A stretch of DNA of 64,000 nucleotides, from the NCBI RefSeq assembly GCF_014229095.1, contig NZ_JAARZC010000001.1:186001-250000 (forward strand), written 5' to 3'. The notes beneath the pieces were generated by a model. The model saw only the letters and a list, made by a program, of their open reading frames with translations. It had not been told where the DNA came from and made no database searches. The translations under genes and the position numbers were made by a program. This DNA comes from Listeria cossartiae subsp. cayugensis (GTDB lineage: Bacteria > Bacillota > Bacilli > Lactobacillales > Listeriaceae). Numbering within the stretch: position 1 is the first letter of the stretch; every line of letters begins with the position of its first letter. This document shows, piece by piece, positions 17,183 to 25,020 of the stretch.

Positions 17183-17746
17183 ATGCCCATTTTAACGAGC
17201 ACTGAGGTTGAAAAAAGAATAAAAAAGCTTATCAATGTAGAAAAATGCTTGCCACAACAAGTATTTCTTAATCCTTCAAAATACAACTTTTATTTTGAAG
17301 AACCAGAGGCTATTTATATGGATACGAAAGAATTCATCCATATGATTAAACAAATTGTGGAAATTACACAGGATGAGAAAGCATATATCAGTGAAATTGT
17401 AGGTGAAAAGAAATTTTTGCAAAAGAGTATTACTACCTTAAATTTACGAGAAACATTAGATTTTACACAGAGTGAAGCTAATATAGTAGAAAATTTAGAT
17501 TTTGAAAATATAACAGAGATAACGATATTTTTATATTGCTATATGTATTTTCCTTCTGAGCAATTTTTTCTTTTCGTTAATGAATATTCAGACACAGCTC
17601 TTTTAGCGGTTGATAAAAAACTGGATATCGATATTCCTTGGTACGACGTAAAAACATTTTTGACTGTGGAGAATCTGGGGATGAAAGATAGGCTATACAG
17701 GAAGTTCAGGAAGCGTTTAGTTAAGAGTTACAGCAAACATGTTTAA
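17183..17746 (+). CDS. Family-A soluble protein, copy 2
   Basis: 187 residues from ATG 17183, with GAGGAGGAGA upstream; the frame extends to 17096 inside the HEAT gene but that region is overlap. Shares EVEKRIKKLI, FYFEEPEAI, TQDEKAYISEI and MYFPSEQ with 11246-11824. The strong ribosome site here supports a start near the conserved TSTEVEKR in the other copy too. Soluble; family not recognised. Confidence 0.7.
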   Translation: MPILTSTEVEKRIKKLINVEKCLPQQVFLNPSKYNFYFEEPEAIYMDTKEFIHMIKQIVEITQDEKAYISEIVGEKKFLQKSITTLNLRETLDFTQSEANIVENLDFENITEITIFLYCYMYFPSEQFFLFVNEYSDTALLAVDKKLDIDIPWYDVKTFLTVENLGMKDRLYRKFRKRLVKSYSKHV

Positions 17747-17769
17747 TCCAAAAGGAGGTTATTCTTACC

Positions 17770-17943
17770 GTGATATTCTTGAAAATGATAATCTCGCTTG
17801 AATTTTTAGCAATAAATACTTTATGCTTTATCATCTTTGATAAATATAAAGGAAAGAAAAATAAGTTACTCAAATGTATGCCTTACATATTTCCGATAGT
17901 AGGTGCCATCATTTTGTCTACATTTGTTTTCTTTACAGGATAA
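17770..17943 (+). CDS. Small two-helix membrane protein (57 aa)
   Basis: GTG at 17770, with AAGGAGG 11 nt upstream. Hydrophobic residues 5-23 and about 38-56 flank a Lys-rich loop (DKYKGKKNK). It follows family-A copy 2 by 23 bp, just as the small membrane gene at 11864 follows family-A copy 1, so the soluble plus membrane pair looks like a repeated module. Confidence 0.6.
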   Translation: MIFLKMIISLEFLAINTLCFIIFDKYKGKKNKLLKCMPYIFPIVGAIILSTFVFFTG

Positions 17944-17958
17944 TTTAGGAGGAAGGCA

Positions 17959-18147
17959 ATGCTTACGTTTTTGTTGAGTGTAATAGCGGTTTACACACTA
18001 ACGCTCGGAATAATTTTTATTATTTTGCGCTTGAAATTGGTTACTTATAATACCAAAAATATTCTATACTTTATATGCGGTTTATATTTTGTGTGTTTGG
18101 TTCTTTTTGTAATTGCGCTAGTGAAAGACTTCTTGTTCGTGGCTTAA
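17959..18147 (+). CDS. Small two-helix membrane protein (62 aa)
   Basis: ATG at 17959 behind AGGAGGAAGG. Two long hydrophobic helices (about 3-23 and 36-57). Last of the small membrane protein series. Function unknown. Confidence 0.65.
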   Translation: MLTFLLSVIAVYTLTLGIIFIILRLKLVTYNTKNILYFICGLYFVCLVLFVIALVKDFLFVA

Positions 18148-18174
18148 AATTAAATAAAAAAGGAGTTTACACAA

Positions 18175-18279
18175 ATGACATACGAAGAGTTTGCAGAATT
18201 AGCTCGAAGTTCTTTAAAGAAAGATAATGAGGGCAAGCCGTTAATGCACGGCGAGAAGTTAAAGGAACTGATTCGCTGA
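18175..18279 (+). CDS. Very small protein at the array end (34 aa)
   Basis: ATG at 18175 with AAAAGGAG 8-10 nt upstream encodes MTYEEFAELARSSLKK and ends at TGA 18277-18279, where the terminator stem has already begun. Charged and helical. It may be a genuine microprotein or the N-terminus of a deleted immunity gene. Confidence 0.45.
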   Translation: MTYEEFAELARSSLKKDNEGKPLMHGEKLKELIR

Positions 18280-18301
18280 AAACGGGTCAGTTCCTTTTTT
18301 T
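18261..18301 (+). terminator. Terminator closing the RHS/immunity array
   Basis: AAAGGAACTGA (18261-18271) pairs with TCAGTTCCTTT (from 18287) and is followed by a long T-run. It ends more than 17 kb of same-strand genes starting with the RHS toxin. Confidence 0.85.
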
Positions 18302-18315
18302 ATTTGGATTTATTT

Positions 18316-18783
18316 TTACAAATATTTCTCGACAATTTCCATGTTCTGCGGTCTGTCTTTACTTTCCAATACAGAAATATCGCGAACAATACTATCTAAC
18401 TTAATTTTTTCCATTTCAAGTTCCATTTTTTGTTGGAGCAAATCGTATTTACTCGTAAGAACTTGTTGGATATTGGCGCCAACAATACAATCTGGATTGG
18501 TTTTTGGATCAACATGAATTAAATTCGTATTGCCTTCAATACTTTTGTAGACATCAAGCAAAGAAATTTCTTCTGGCGGCCTAGCAAGAATCGGATTTGC
18601 TTTGCCAGTTTGCGTAGTAATTAAATCGGACTTTTTCAAATTGCTCATAATTCTTCTAATATTAGCGGGATTTGTCTTTACACTACCAGCAATAATTTCA
18701 CTCGATAACAAATTCGTATTTTTAAAAATTTCTATATAAGCCAAAATGTGGATAGCATCGCTAAATTGGATGGAGTATTTCAT
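18316..18783 (-). CDS. Rrf2-family transcriptional regulator
   Basis: 155 residues from the ATG at 18783 (AAAGGA upstream); a TTG at 18801 with AAGGAGA is an alternative adding 6 residues. The N-terminal winged helix (MKYSIQFSDAIHILAYIE, then KTNPANIRRIMSNLKKSDLI) is typical of Rrf2 proteins of the YwnA type. The three-Cys Fe-S cluster motif of IscR/NsrR is absent; only one cysteine (NPDCIVG) is present, so it is not an Fe-S sensor and may sense thiol or quinone stress. It is divergent from the reductase at 18899, the likely target. Confidence 0.85.
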   Translation of the reverse strand: MKYSIQFSDAIHILAYIEIFKNTNLLSSEIIAGSVKTNPANIRRIMSNLKKSDLITTQTGKANPILARPPEEISLLDVYKSIEGNTNLIHVDPKTNPDCIVGANIQQVLTSKYDLLQQKMELEMEKIKLDSIVRDISVLESKDRPQNMEIVEKYL

Positions 18784-18810
18784 TTTTTTCAATCCTTTCA
18801 AATTTTCTCC

Positions 18811-18839
18811 TTGACTTATCTTATCATAATGTTTATTAT
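18811..18839 (+). promoter_or_regulatory. Promoter and candidate Rrf2 operator between divergent genes
   Basis: TTGACT (18811-18816) and TATTAT (18834-18839) are separated by 17 bp. An inverted repeat ATAAT-GTTT-ATTAT (18826-18839) covers the -10 region, well placed for repression of the downstream reductase by the divergent Rrf2 protein. Confidence 0.55.
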
Positions 18840-18898
18840 AAAGGTGTAAATTATAAATGTACAGCTTTAATATTAAAAAATTTAAAGGAGTGGTTTAA

Positions 18899-19744
18899 AT
18901 GACTTATTTAGTAACAGGCGCAACAGGTGGACTTGGAGGATATGCTTTAAATTATTTGAAAGAGCTAGTTCCTGCATCTGATATTTATGCTTTGGTTCGT
19001 AGTGAAGAAAAAGGTGCTGACTTGAAAGCAGCAGGATTTAACATCCGTATTGGTGATTATAGTGATGCGGAATCAATGAAGCAAGCATTCGCAGGCATCG
19101 ACCGGGTATTATTTGTTTCGGGTGCTCCTGGAAATCGTCAAGTAGAGCACGAAAATGTTGTAAATGCAGCAAAAGCAGCAGGCGTTTCTTACATTGCTTA
19201 CACAAGTTTTGCAGGCGCAGATAAATCTACAAGCGCTTTAGCAGAAGATCATTTCTTTACTGAAAAAGTAATCGAAAAATCCGGAATCGCGCACACATTC
19301 TTGCGCAACAACTGGTACTTCGAAAATGAAATGCCGATGATTGGCGGCGCTTTGAATGCTGGAAAATTTGTTTATGCAGCTGGAAACGGTAAAGTTGGCT
19401 GGGCACTCAAACGTGAATATGCAGAAGTAGCCGCAAAAGCTGTTGCTGGTGCGGACTTCCCAGAGATTTTAGAACTATCTGGCCCACTAATGACATACGC
19501 GGAACTTACAGAAGCGTTAAAAGAGGCAACTGGAAAAGATTTCGAAGTTATCGCTTCTGATGATAAAGGCTTCGTGGAAAATCTAGTTTCCAGCGGCATG
19601 CCACAACCAGTCGCAGAAATGTTTTTATCGTTCCAACATGATATTAAGAACGACCAATTAGATGTTACTTCTGATGATTTTGCAAATGCACTAGGAAAAC
19701 CATTAACGAATCGCGTAGATGCACTTCGGGAATTGTTGAAATAA
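18899..19744 (+). CDS. NAD(P)H-binding quinone reductase-like protein (NmrA/QOR2 type)
   Basis: 281 residues. The N-terminal Rossmann motif TGATGGLGGYAL (residues 6-17) is followed by an atypical SDR fold: VRSEEKGADL, then AYTSFAGADKSTSAL and FLRNNWYFEN, features of the NmrA-like family to which E. coli QorB/YtfG belongs. These enzymes reduce quinones with NADPH. It has AAGGAG upstream of the ATG, its own promoter and a terminator (19750-19784). Probably induced by electrophiles through the divergent Rrf2 regulator (inferred). Confidence 0.88.
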   Translation: MTYLVTGATGGLGGYALNYLKELVPASDIYALVRSEEKGADLKAAGFNIRIGDYSDAESMKQAFAGIDRVLFVSGAPGNRQVEHENVVNAAKAAGVSYIAYTSFAGADKSTSALAEDHFFTEKVIEKSGIAHTFLRNNWYFENEMPMIGGALNAGKFVYAAGNGKVGWALKREYAEVAAKAVAGADFPEILELSGPLMTYAELTEALKEATGKDFEVIASDDKGFVENLVSSGMPQPVAEMFLSFQHDIKNDQLDVTSDDFANALGKPLTNRVDALRELLK

Positions 19745-19749
19745 TATTG

Positions 19750-19784
19750 AAACAGCCTACCTTGGATGAGGTAGGCTGTTTTTT
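19750..19784 (+). terminator. Terminator after the reductase
   Basis: AACAGCCTACC (19751-19761) pairs with GGTAGGCTGTT (19770-19780) and is followed by Ts. Confidence 0.85.
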
Positions 19785-19956
19785 CTTAGTAAAAAGGACG
19801 AATGGATATATTACTAAAACCATCATCAAATCAAAATGAAATAAGCTTTAGGCAATATCACTAAAGAATGTTTGAAAAAAATACCGACCAGATAATTCTG
19901 CTCGGTAAAAGTTCCATCTATAGAGTTTCACTACAGGTTTCAAATAATATTTTTAA

Positions 19957-20166
19957 TTAATCATTTTGTTTTATAAAGCTCTGAATACCTTCAAAAATAA
20001 CATCTTTTAACGCTTCAGGATAATCGGAATATCCTTTGTTTTTCATAATTATATCTAATGCTTGAGCCACTTCACCATCAAGAATTATTGTCACGCCTGG
20101 TGTTAGTTCCCCAGTTTTATCATTTTTAAAAGTCTCTTTTATCATAGTTAATCTATCTTTTTTCAT
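19957..20166 (-). CDS. Small protein of the LXG locus (69 aa)
   Basis: Starts at ATG 20166 with GAAAGGA upstream and lies 3 bp after the putative immunity gene, so the two are cotranscribed. The sequence has a short beta stretch (GVTIILDGEVAQAL) then helix, loosely reminiscent of ribbon-helix-helix or accessory immunity proteins. No membrane segment. Function unknown; second immunity or regulatory partner is possible. Confidence 0.55.
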   Translation of the reverse strand: MKKDRLTMIKETFKNDKTGELTPGVTIILDGEVAQALDIIMKNKGYSDYPEALKDVIFEGIQSFIKQND

Positions 20167-20169
20167 GAT

Positions 20170-20640
20170 TCAATCCTTTCTAGTTAAAAAATTTGTGTTG
20201 TGTTCTTCCCAATATCTATATTTTTGAGGGATATTTTCAAAGAATCTTTGAAAATATCCATTCCAATTATCTGGAAGATATTCTTCAAAAGATATAGATT
20301 CAGGATAATTAGAGTAAAGAATCTGATTGTCAAAATCTATTAATATACTGGGGTTATAATTATATGTAGCTTCTTCTTTATTTTGATTAAGTTCTTTAAA
20401 GAAATTTTGCTTTAGAGAGTTTGTTGAGCTTTTAAAGCTTTCTATATTTATTAAAAAAGAGTTGGCTGTATTTTCATTTAAGATGCTCATATTCTTTCGT
20501 TCTTTTGGGTACTCTTCAATTGAATATCCAGCTTGATTATAATCTAAATACCATAATTCTGTGTCGGTAATATACCAATTAAAAGAGCCGTTATATTTTA
20601 CTCCTACAATAATATTTTCTGCATATTCAGGTATCAGCAT
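20170..20640 (-). CDS. Putative immunity protein for the LXG toxin (156 aa)
   Basis: Soluble, acidic, aromatic-rich protein (VKYNGSFNWYITDTELWYLD; NWNGYFQRFFENIPQKYRYW) encoded 19 bp downstream of the LXG toxin gene on the same strand, the standard place for the cognate immunity gene. The ATG at 20640 is preceded by GTGGTGAAGAAAA, a modest ribosome site. The domain family is not recognised by eye, so the role rests on position. Confidence 0.65.
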   Translation of the reverse strand: MLIPEYAENIIVGVKYNGSFNWYITDTELWYLDYNQAGYSIEEYPKERKNMSILNENTANSFLINIESFKSSTNSLKQNFFKELNQNKEEATYNYNPSILIDFDNQILYSNYPESISFEEYLPDNWNGYFQRFFENIPQKYRYWEEHNTNFLTRKD

Positions 20641-20659
20641 GATGTTTTCTTCACCACTT

Positions 20660-22069
20660 TCACTTTAATATTTTTGCGTTTTGAGCATACTCCGCTAACC
20701 ATTGGGTGATCGGGTCTGGTATCTCGTAAGCAGTACCTTCAAAATTAAATTTTTTAAAAACTCCTTTATCAACAATTTTAGGAGCAGTACCTCCTTGATT
20801 TAACGGATTAGTTTTATAACCATTTTGAGAAATTGCATTTTCCTTAATTAAATCATCCAAATATTTAGGGACTTCAAATTCAACTATATAAGAATTTGAA
20901 CGTTTCTCTTTAAAGTAGTTTGCGTGGTCTTTTCCTGTTGAAACATTTAAATTATGATCAGATTTCCAGTTGTTATTTAGTGACAGTGTACCATCATCAT
21001 TAACTAAAAGTAAATTTTTGCTGTCTCCACCTTGGACTCTCGAATAAGTTACTGTTTCTTCTGCTACATTAGACCCTTGAGCTTTTCTTAATTTTGCTAG
21101 GGCACTCTTCGGTATAGAGATTTTTTTCCCTCTATAACCTTTCGTCGTATAGCCAAAAATGAGTGATGTTAAGATACCAAAACTTTGAGCTTTGCTTATT
21201 TCTCGACCTGTAATTGGGTCTTTGTTTTGCTTCAGGGAATCTATTGTGGCTTTTAGTAATTCTGCTTCTTCTGTGGCTTGGTTACTTTCTTTTGGTAATT
21301 CACCGTTAATACTCGCTGTATTATAAGCCTCAGTTGCTCTAATATCGACTATGCCGCCTTTGGAAAGTATCCACATACCACTTTGTTTCACTTTGCTATA
21401 GCTGGCAAAATCATACACTGTTGTATCAGTCGCCTTAGATTGTTCTAATATTTTTCGCATTCGGCTTACAGCAGCAAAATTCAGTTTACTTAAATCATAG
21501 CTACCTGTTTGGCTGTTAAACTGGATATTTGATTGAAGTTCACGAACTGTCTGCTGAATACCTTGTATTAAATCTGTCAAATGGTCAAAGAAACTACTAT
21601 GGCTTTGTTCAAATGCCAAATACTTTTCTAAGATGTTTTCTTGCTTATAAGCCATTGCTAATTGGGAACGATAAGTTTGCATTTGGCCTTCTGTATTACT
21701 GTTCATTCGTTGATATAATGCTTCTTTTTTACTTTCAATTCTATCAATCATTTGACCAAGTTCATATAAACCAGCTGCATCAATTTTGGCATTGGGCGAG
21801 CTGTCTACTTGATTGGCAAAATCTTGGATAAATTGCTTCAAGCGATCTTCACTCTCATTCATTGCTTCAATTATCGCTTCGCAAAGAGGAAGGTATGTCA
21901 TTTGGTAATAATTTTTCGAAGCATCCACGGCTGTTCCCTTTAAGCTAGTATCTTCTGTGTAGCTTATCACGGTGGATTTGATGTCTCGGATAATCTTCCT
22001 TCCCGTTTGGTTAGCAGCATGTAGTTGAAACGCGAACTCTTGTATTTCTCCGATGTCGATTCGACTCAC
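20660..22069 (-). CDS. LXG-domain polymorphic toxin (type VII secretion substrate)
   Basis: 469 residues from GTG 22069 (GGGAG upstream; the same GTG-AGTCG start is seen in the decayed copy at 51422). The N-terminal ~210 residues are the long helical LXG targeting domain beginning SRIDIGEIQEF, with the Leu-x-Gly signature (LKG, residues 43-45). LXG proteins leave the cell through the Esx/T7SSb system. The C-terminal toxin region (~300-469) contains TYSRVQGGDSKNLLL and FEVPKYLDDLIKENAIS; similar tips occur in other polymorphic toxins but I cannot name the activity. No DUF3130/DUF3958-like helper genes precede it, which is unusual. Its putative immunity gene lies downstream. Confidence 0.88.
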   Translation of the reverse strand: MSRIDIGEIQEFAFQLHAANQTGRKIIRDIKSTVISYTEDTSLKGTAVDASKNYYQMTYLPLCEAIIEAMNESEDRLKQFIQDFANQVDSSPNAKIDAAGLYELGQMIDRIESKKEALYQRMNSNTEGQMQTYRSQLAMAYKQENILEKYLAFEQSHSSFFDHLTDLIQGIQQTVRELQSNIQFNSQTGSYDLSKLNFAAVSRMRKILEQSKATDTTVYDFASYSKVKQSGMWILSKGGIVDIRATEAYNTASINGELPKESNQATEEAELLKATIDSLKQNKDPITGREISKAQSFGILTSLIFGYTTKGYRGKKISIPKSALAKLRKAQGSNVAEETVTYSRVQGGDSKNLLLVNDDGTLSLNNNWKSDHNLNVSTGKDHANYFKEKRSNSYIVEFEVPKYLDDLIKENAISQNGYKTNPLNQGGTAPKIVDKGVFKKFNFEGTAYEIPDPITQWLAEYAQNAKILK

Positions 22070-22129
22070 TGTAACACTCCCTTTTGTAGGTCTTGTTGCT
22101 TGCTAGATGGTAAATGCATTTTCATCTAT

Positions 22130-22158
22130 AATATACCGTAAATAATACTAAAACTCAA
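22130..22158 (-). promoter_or_regulatory. Promoter of the LXG operon
   Basis: Read on the minus strand: TTGAGT (22158-22153), a 17-bp spacer, then TATATT (22135-22130), about 60 bp before the GTG start. Confidence 0.55.
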
Positions 22159-22350
22159 TAATAATCTGAAAATTTAAATAGAAAATTCTTCCTTTTCTCG
22201 GTACTATTTATAAGACATTTTAACTATTAATTAAAAAGAGGACTATAATTCTATATGCTCTTTGGTTCCTAACTAAAAAAACTTATGTGAATCATTGGGC
22301 TATTTTTGCGGGGAGTAAGAATGTTTTTATCTTGGAAAAGGAGTGGTTTT

Positions 22351-22857
22351 GTGAGTAAGAAAGTTGTTGGTTTGGGTGATGTGTATGATTTGGGATTTCA
22401 GCCTTTGAATGATAAGGAACGATGGAAAATGGAAGAGCGTTTCAAATTGGATATTGATATGGAAGTTAGTGATGATGGGAAAGTTGTCGTTATTTCTGAT
22501 ACGGGGTTTAGGTACGTTAAGTTAAAACCAATAGAAAAAAATGGGCTTACTTATGAAGAGCAAGAATATGTGAAAGAAACGCTTCATACAGCAGATTTGA
22601 AAAGTAAATCTACGGCTGTTTTGTTGTCGCTGTTTTTTGGTGGACTTGGAATTGGGCATTTTTATACAGGAAATTGGGTTTATGGACTTATTATTTTGAT
22701 TGGAAGTGTGAGTTTATTCTTTTTATTAGGTTTTTTATGGATACCGATTCTCTTAGTTTTAACTTTTATTGACTGTTTCGTCGTTGCTTCGGAAGTTACT
22801 GCGGCGAATGAGAAAATCAAACGACAACTTATTAGCCAGATTAATTGCAGAAATTAA
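22351..22857 (+). CDS. TM2-domain membrane protein
   Basis: 168 residues from GTG 22351, with AAAAGGAG 7 nt upstream; the ATG at 22321 behind GGGGAG is a possible alternative. A soluble N-terminal part of about 100 residues (KVVVISDTGFRYVKLKPIE) is followed by a TM2 domain: AVLLSLFFGGLGIGHFYTGN, then a loop and a second helix (GFLWIPILLVLTFIDCF). The Gly-rich turn with an aromatic pair between the helices is typical of TM2. Function unknown. It is followed by a membrane-anchored protein 39 bp downstream. Confidence 0.8.
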   Translation: MSKKVVGLGDVYDLGFQPLNDKERWKMEERFKLDIDMEVSDDGKVVVISDTGFRYVKLKPIEKNGLTYEEQEYVKETLHTADLKSKSTAVLLSLFFGGLGIGHFYTGNWVYGLIILIGSVSLFFLLGFLWIPILLVLTFIDCFVVASEVTAANEKIKRQLISQINCRN

Positions 22858-22896
22858 CTAACAGAGCATGAGTTAAACGGGAAAGAAGGAAAACAA

Positions 22897-23514
22897 GTGA
22901 AAAAATTAGTGGATTGGTTCAAAGGATTATCAAAAACGTGGAAAATAGTAGTGATTATCGGTGCGGTGATTGTCGTCGTATTAGCGGTAACTACTAGTGA
23001 CGATGAGGGCGAGCAAGCAAGTGAGAAAGTAAATAACTCAAAAACAACAAAAAAGGCGAGCAAGCCTAAGCTTTCAACCAAAGATTTAGCTTTGATTAAA
23101 GATGACTTAGTAGAATTTGAAGCTCGGGAACTTTCTTCGGAAAACATTTTAAAAGATACGATTAAAGGAGAAATTTGGTCGGACTTGGACTTTGCGAATG
23201 ATAATATTAATCAAATGATTGGCACGATGAAAAGGTACCAACAAGAAATTTTAAATATAGACGCGCTTAAAAGAAGTTCGGAAGCCTCGGCAGATACACA
23301 GACATTTAAAAAAGTTTTTACAGAGTGGAGCGACTTCAAAATACAGCGAATACAAGTGACGATAGATTTGCTAAATGGGAAAAAAGATAGTGAAGCTGCA
23401 TTTAAAAAAAGATATCATAATCAAATCATTTTTAAAAAGGTGCGCACGGATAAATTACAAACAGCCTTAAACAACTTGAAAGTAGGTTACCAATTATTGG
23501 ATAGTCAAAAATAA
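22897..23514 (+). CDS. Membrane-anchored protein with helical exterior domain
   Basis: 205 residues from GTG 22897 (GAAAGAAGGAAAA upstream). One N-terminal transmembrane helix (WKIVVIIGAVIVVVLAV, ~15-32), then a Ser/Lys-rich linker and a helical domain with many Lys, Glu and Gln residues. No family recognised. Forms a two-gene unit with the TM2 protein; a bidirectional terminator follows. Confidence 0.7.
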   Translation: MKKLVDWFKGLSKTWKIVVIIGAVIVVVLAVTTSDDEGEQASEKVNNSKTTKKASKPKLSTKDLALIKDDLVEFEARELSSENILKDTIKGEIWSDLDFANDNINQMIGTMKRYQQEILNIDALKRSSEASADTQTFKKVFTEWSDFKIQRIQVTIDLLNGKKDSEAAFKKRYHNQIIFKKVRTDKLQTALNNLKVGYQLLDSQK

Positions 23515-23515
23515 G

Positions 23516-23545
23516 AAAAAGCCATCCTACAGGGGATGGCTTTTT
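23516..23545 (+). terminator. Bidirectional terminator
   Basis: AAAAAGCCATCC and GGATGGCTTTTT flank a short loop between convergent genes. Confidence 0.85.
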
Positions 23546-23547
23546 GT

Positions 23548-24816
23548 TTATTTAGAAGGGAAATTAGCAATCATTTTCTCCAAAAATGCTCTCTGCCAAG
23601 CATGATCTTGCGCCGTACCGTGCAGATTAGTGCTAAGTGTCAGTTCTCCCCGGAAAGTAGTAGCCGCGACTTGGAAAAATGGTGCATATTTTAAAGAGCC
23701 ACAAATGAAACAATCCGTCAAAGTGCTTTCTTCAAAAACAAGTTTTTCTTCGTCAATAATGCCGATATTTGTAAAACTGGTTTTCGGAATAGAATACATT
23801 TTTTCAGAAGCTTTTTTGGCAACAGAATAGCTTTTTTTCTTGAAAATAAATTCTAATAAGTAATAAATTCGCAAGGGAGCTAGACTGTTTTTTTGTGGAT
23901 TGAGCGATTTTTTGACGGCTTGAAGAGTACTTTCAAATGAGGTTAGCTCGTCATTTGCGTTAATTTGGCAAGTAATATTGGCGGTTAGGTTAGTGATTCC
24001 TTGGCTTGCTTTATTTGGTAAATATTTGCGGAGATCCACCGGACAATCAATCGACATTTCATTTTGCTGCATTATTTGCTGAATAGTTCGCACCATAGCA
24101 GCGAAAAAAACATCATTAACGGTCGATTCGTGCGCTTTTGCATATTGCATGATAAACGAAAAATCTGTTTCTGGCAGTTTAGTACAAATGATTTCCGGAT
24201 TTTTCGGGTCACCTTTCAGCGGAAAAGGTGGATTATGGACGGCGTTTTGCTTCGTTTTTTCAGTGAAAATCGACTTTATTTCTGTGCGCGAAAATTGCTC
24301 GAAAACTTGATTCAAACTCCGCGAACCTAAGCTTAGTTTCGCCTGATAATCCGGATTTTCCAATAGTTCTGAATAAATTTCACTCAGCAAATAAAGATAT
24401 TCCTTGAAACCAGCGCCATCCGCTAACATGTGGTTCATAATAATAACCAGCTGATCTGCGGTTTCCGTCCGAACAATAGTCAAACAAATTTGCGGACCAT
24501 TTTCCGTAGATAACTTCCTAACAAGCGCACGGTTCACTTCGGTTTCGGGCGTTTGCGTTTCCACTAAGAAAACCAAATCCTCCGCAGAAAAAACACTTTC
24601 TTGCCAAAAAGCGCCTTTTTTCGTTTCTTTAAAATGACAAAGTAATAGCGGAAGTTTTTGAGTAGACTGCATAACTGCTTTTTTTAGAACGTCTATATTT
24701 AAATGATTATCAAATGTAAGTACCGTATGCAAATGATGGTCATTTTTCATTTTTTCTCCAGAAATATAATGTTTAACATCAGAAGGTTCAGCGGGATAAG
24801 TAGTAATTTTTACCAT
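23548..24816 (-). CDS. Condensation-domain-type acyltransferase
   Basis: 422 residues. The HxxxDG catalytic motif of the condensation/chloramphenicol acetyltransferase superfamily is present at residues 129-134 (NHMLADGAGF). The layout resembles stand-alone PapA-type or alcohol acyltransferases, which transfer an acyl group from CoA or a carrier to a hydroxyl or amine. No carrier protein or adenylation domain is encoded nearby, so it is not part of an NRPS cluster. It starts at ATG 24816 behind GAAGGAAG. Substrate unknown. Confidence 0.75.
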   Translation of the reverse strand: MVKITTYPAEPSDVKHYISGEKMKNDHHLHTVLTFDNHLNIDVLKKAVMQSTQKLPLLLCHFKETKKGAFWQESVFSAEDLVFLVETQTPETEVNRALVRKLSTENGPQICLTIVRTETADQLVIIMNHMLADGAGFKEYLYLLSEIYSELLENPDYQAKLSLGSRSLNQVFEQFSRTEIKSIFTEKTKQNAVHNPPFPLKGDPKNPEIICTKLPETDFSFIMQYAKAHESTVNDVFFAAMVRTIQQIMQQNEMSIDCPVDLRKYLPNKASQGITNLTANITCQINANDELTSFESTLQAVKKSLNPQKNSLAPLRIYYLLEFIFKKKSYSVAKKASEKMYSIPKTSFTNIGIIDEEKLVFEESTLTDCFICGSLKYAPFFQVAATTFRGELTLSTNLHGTAQDHAWQRAFLEKMIANFPSK

Positions 24817-24978
24817 GGGACTTCCTTCTTTCTTTGGTTTAAATAGTTGTTAATAGTTTCCCTGAAAGCGGAATTGCGAAACTAATTCGCTTTTACCAGC
24901 GCATTACCTAAAAGCGAAAAAACTAATTTAGTATAATTTGGGATGAATTTGCTGATTTATTCCTTGAAAACTAAGTAA

Positions 24979-25020
24979 AAAAGAACAACCCGGTTCATGA
25001 ACTGGGTTGCTCTTTTTTTT
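24979..25020 (-). terminator. Terminator of the PBP gene
   Basis: Long stem (AAGAGCAACCCAGTTCA with its near-complement, minus strand) and a T-run immediately after the PBP stop. Stretch 24817-24978 holds only the acyltransferase upstream region. Confidence 0.85.
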
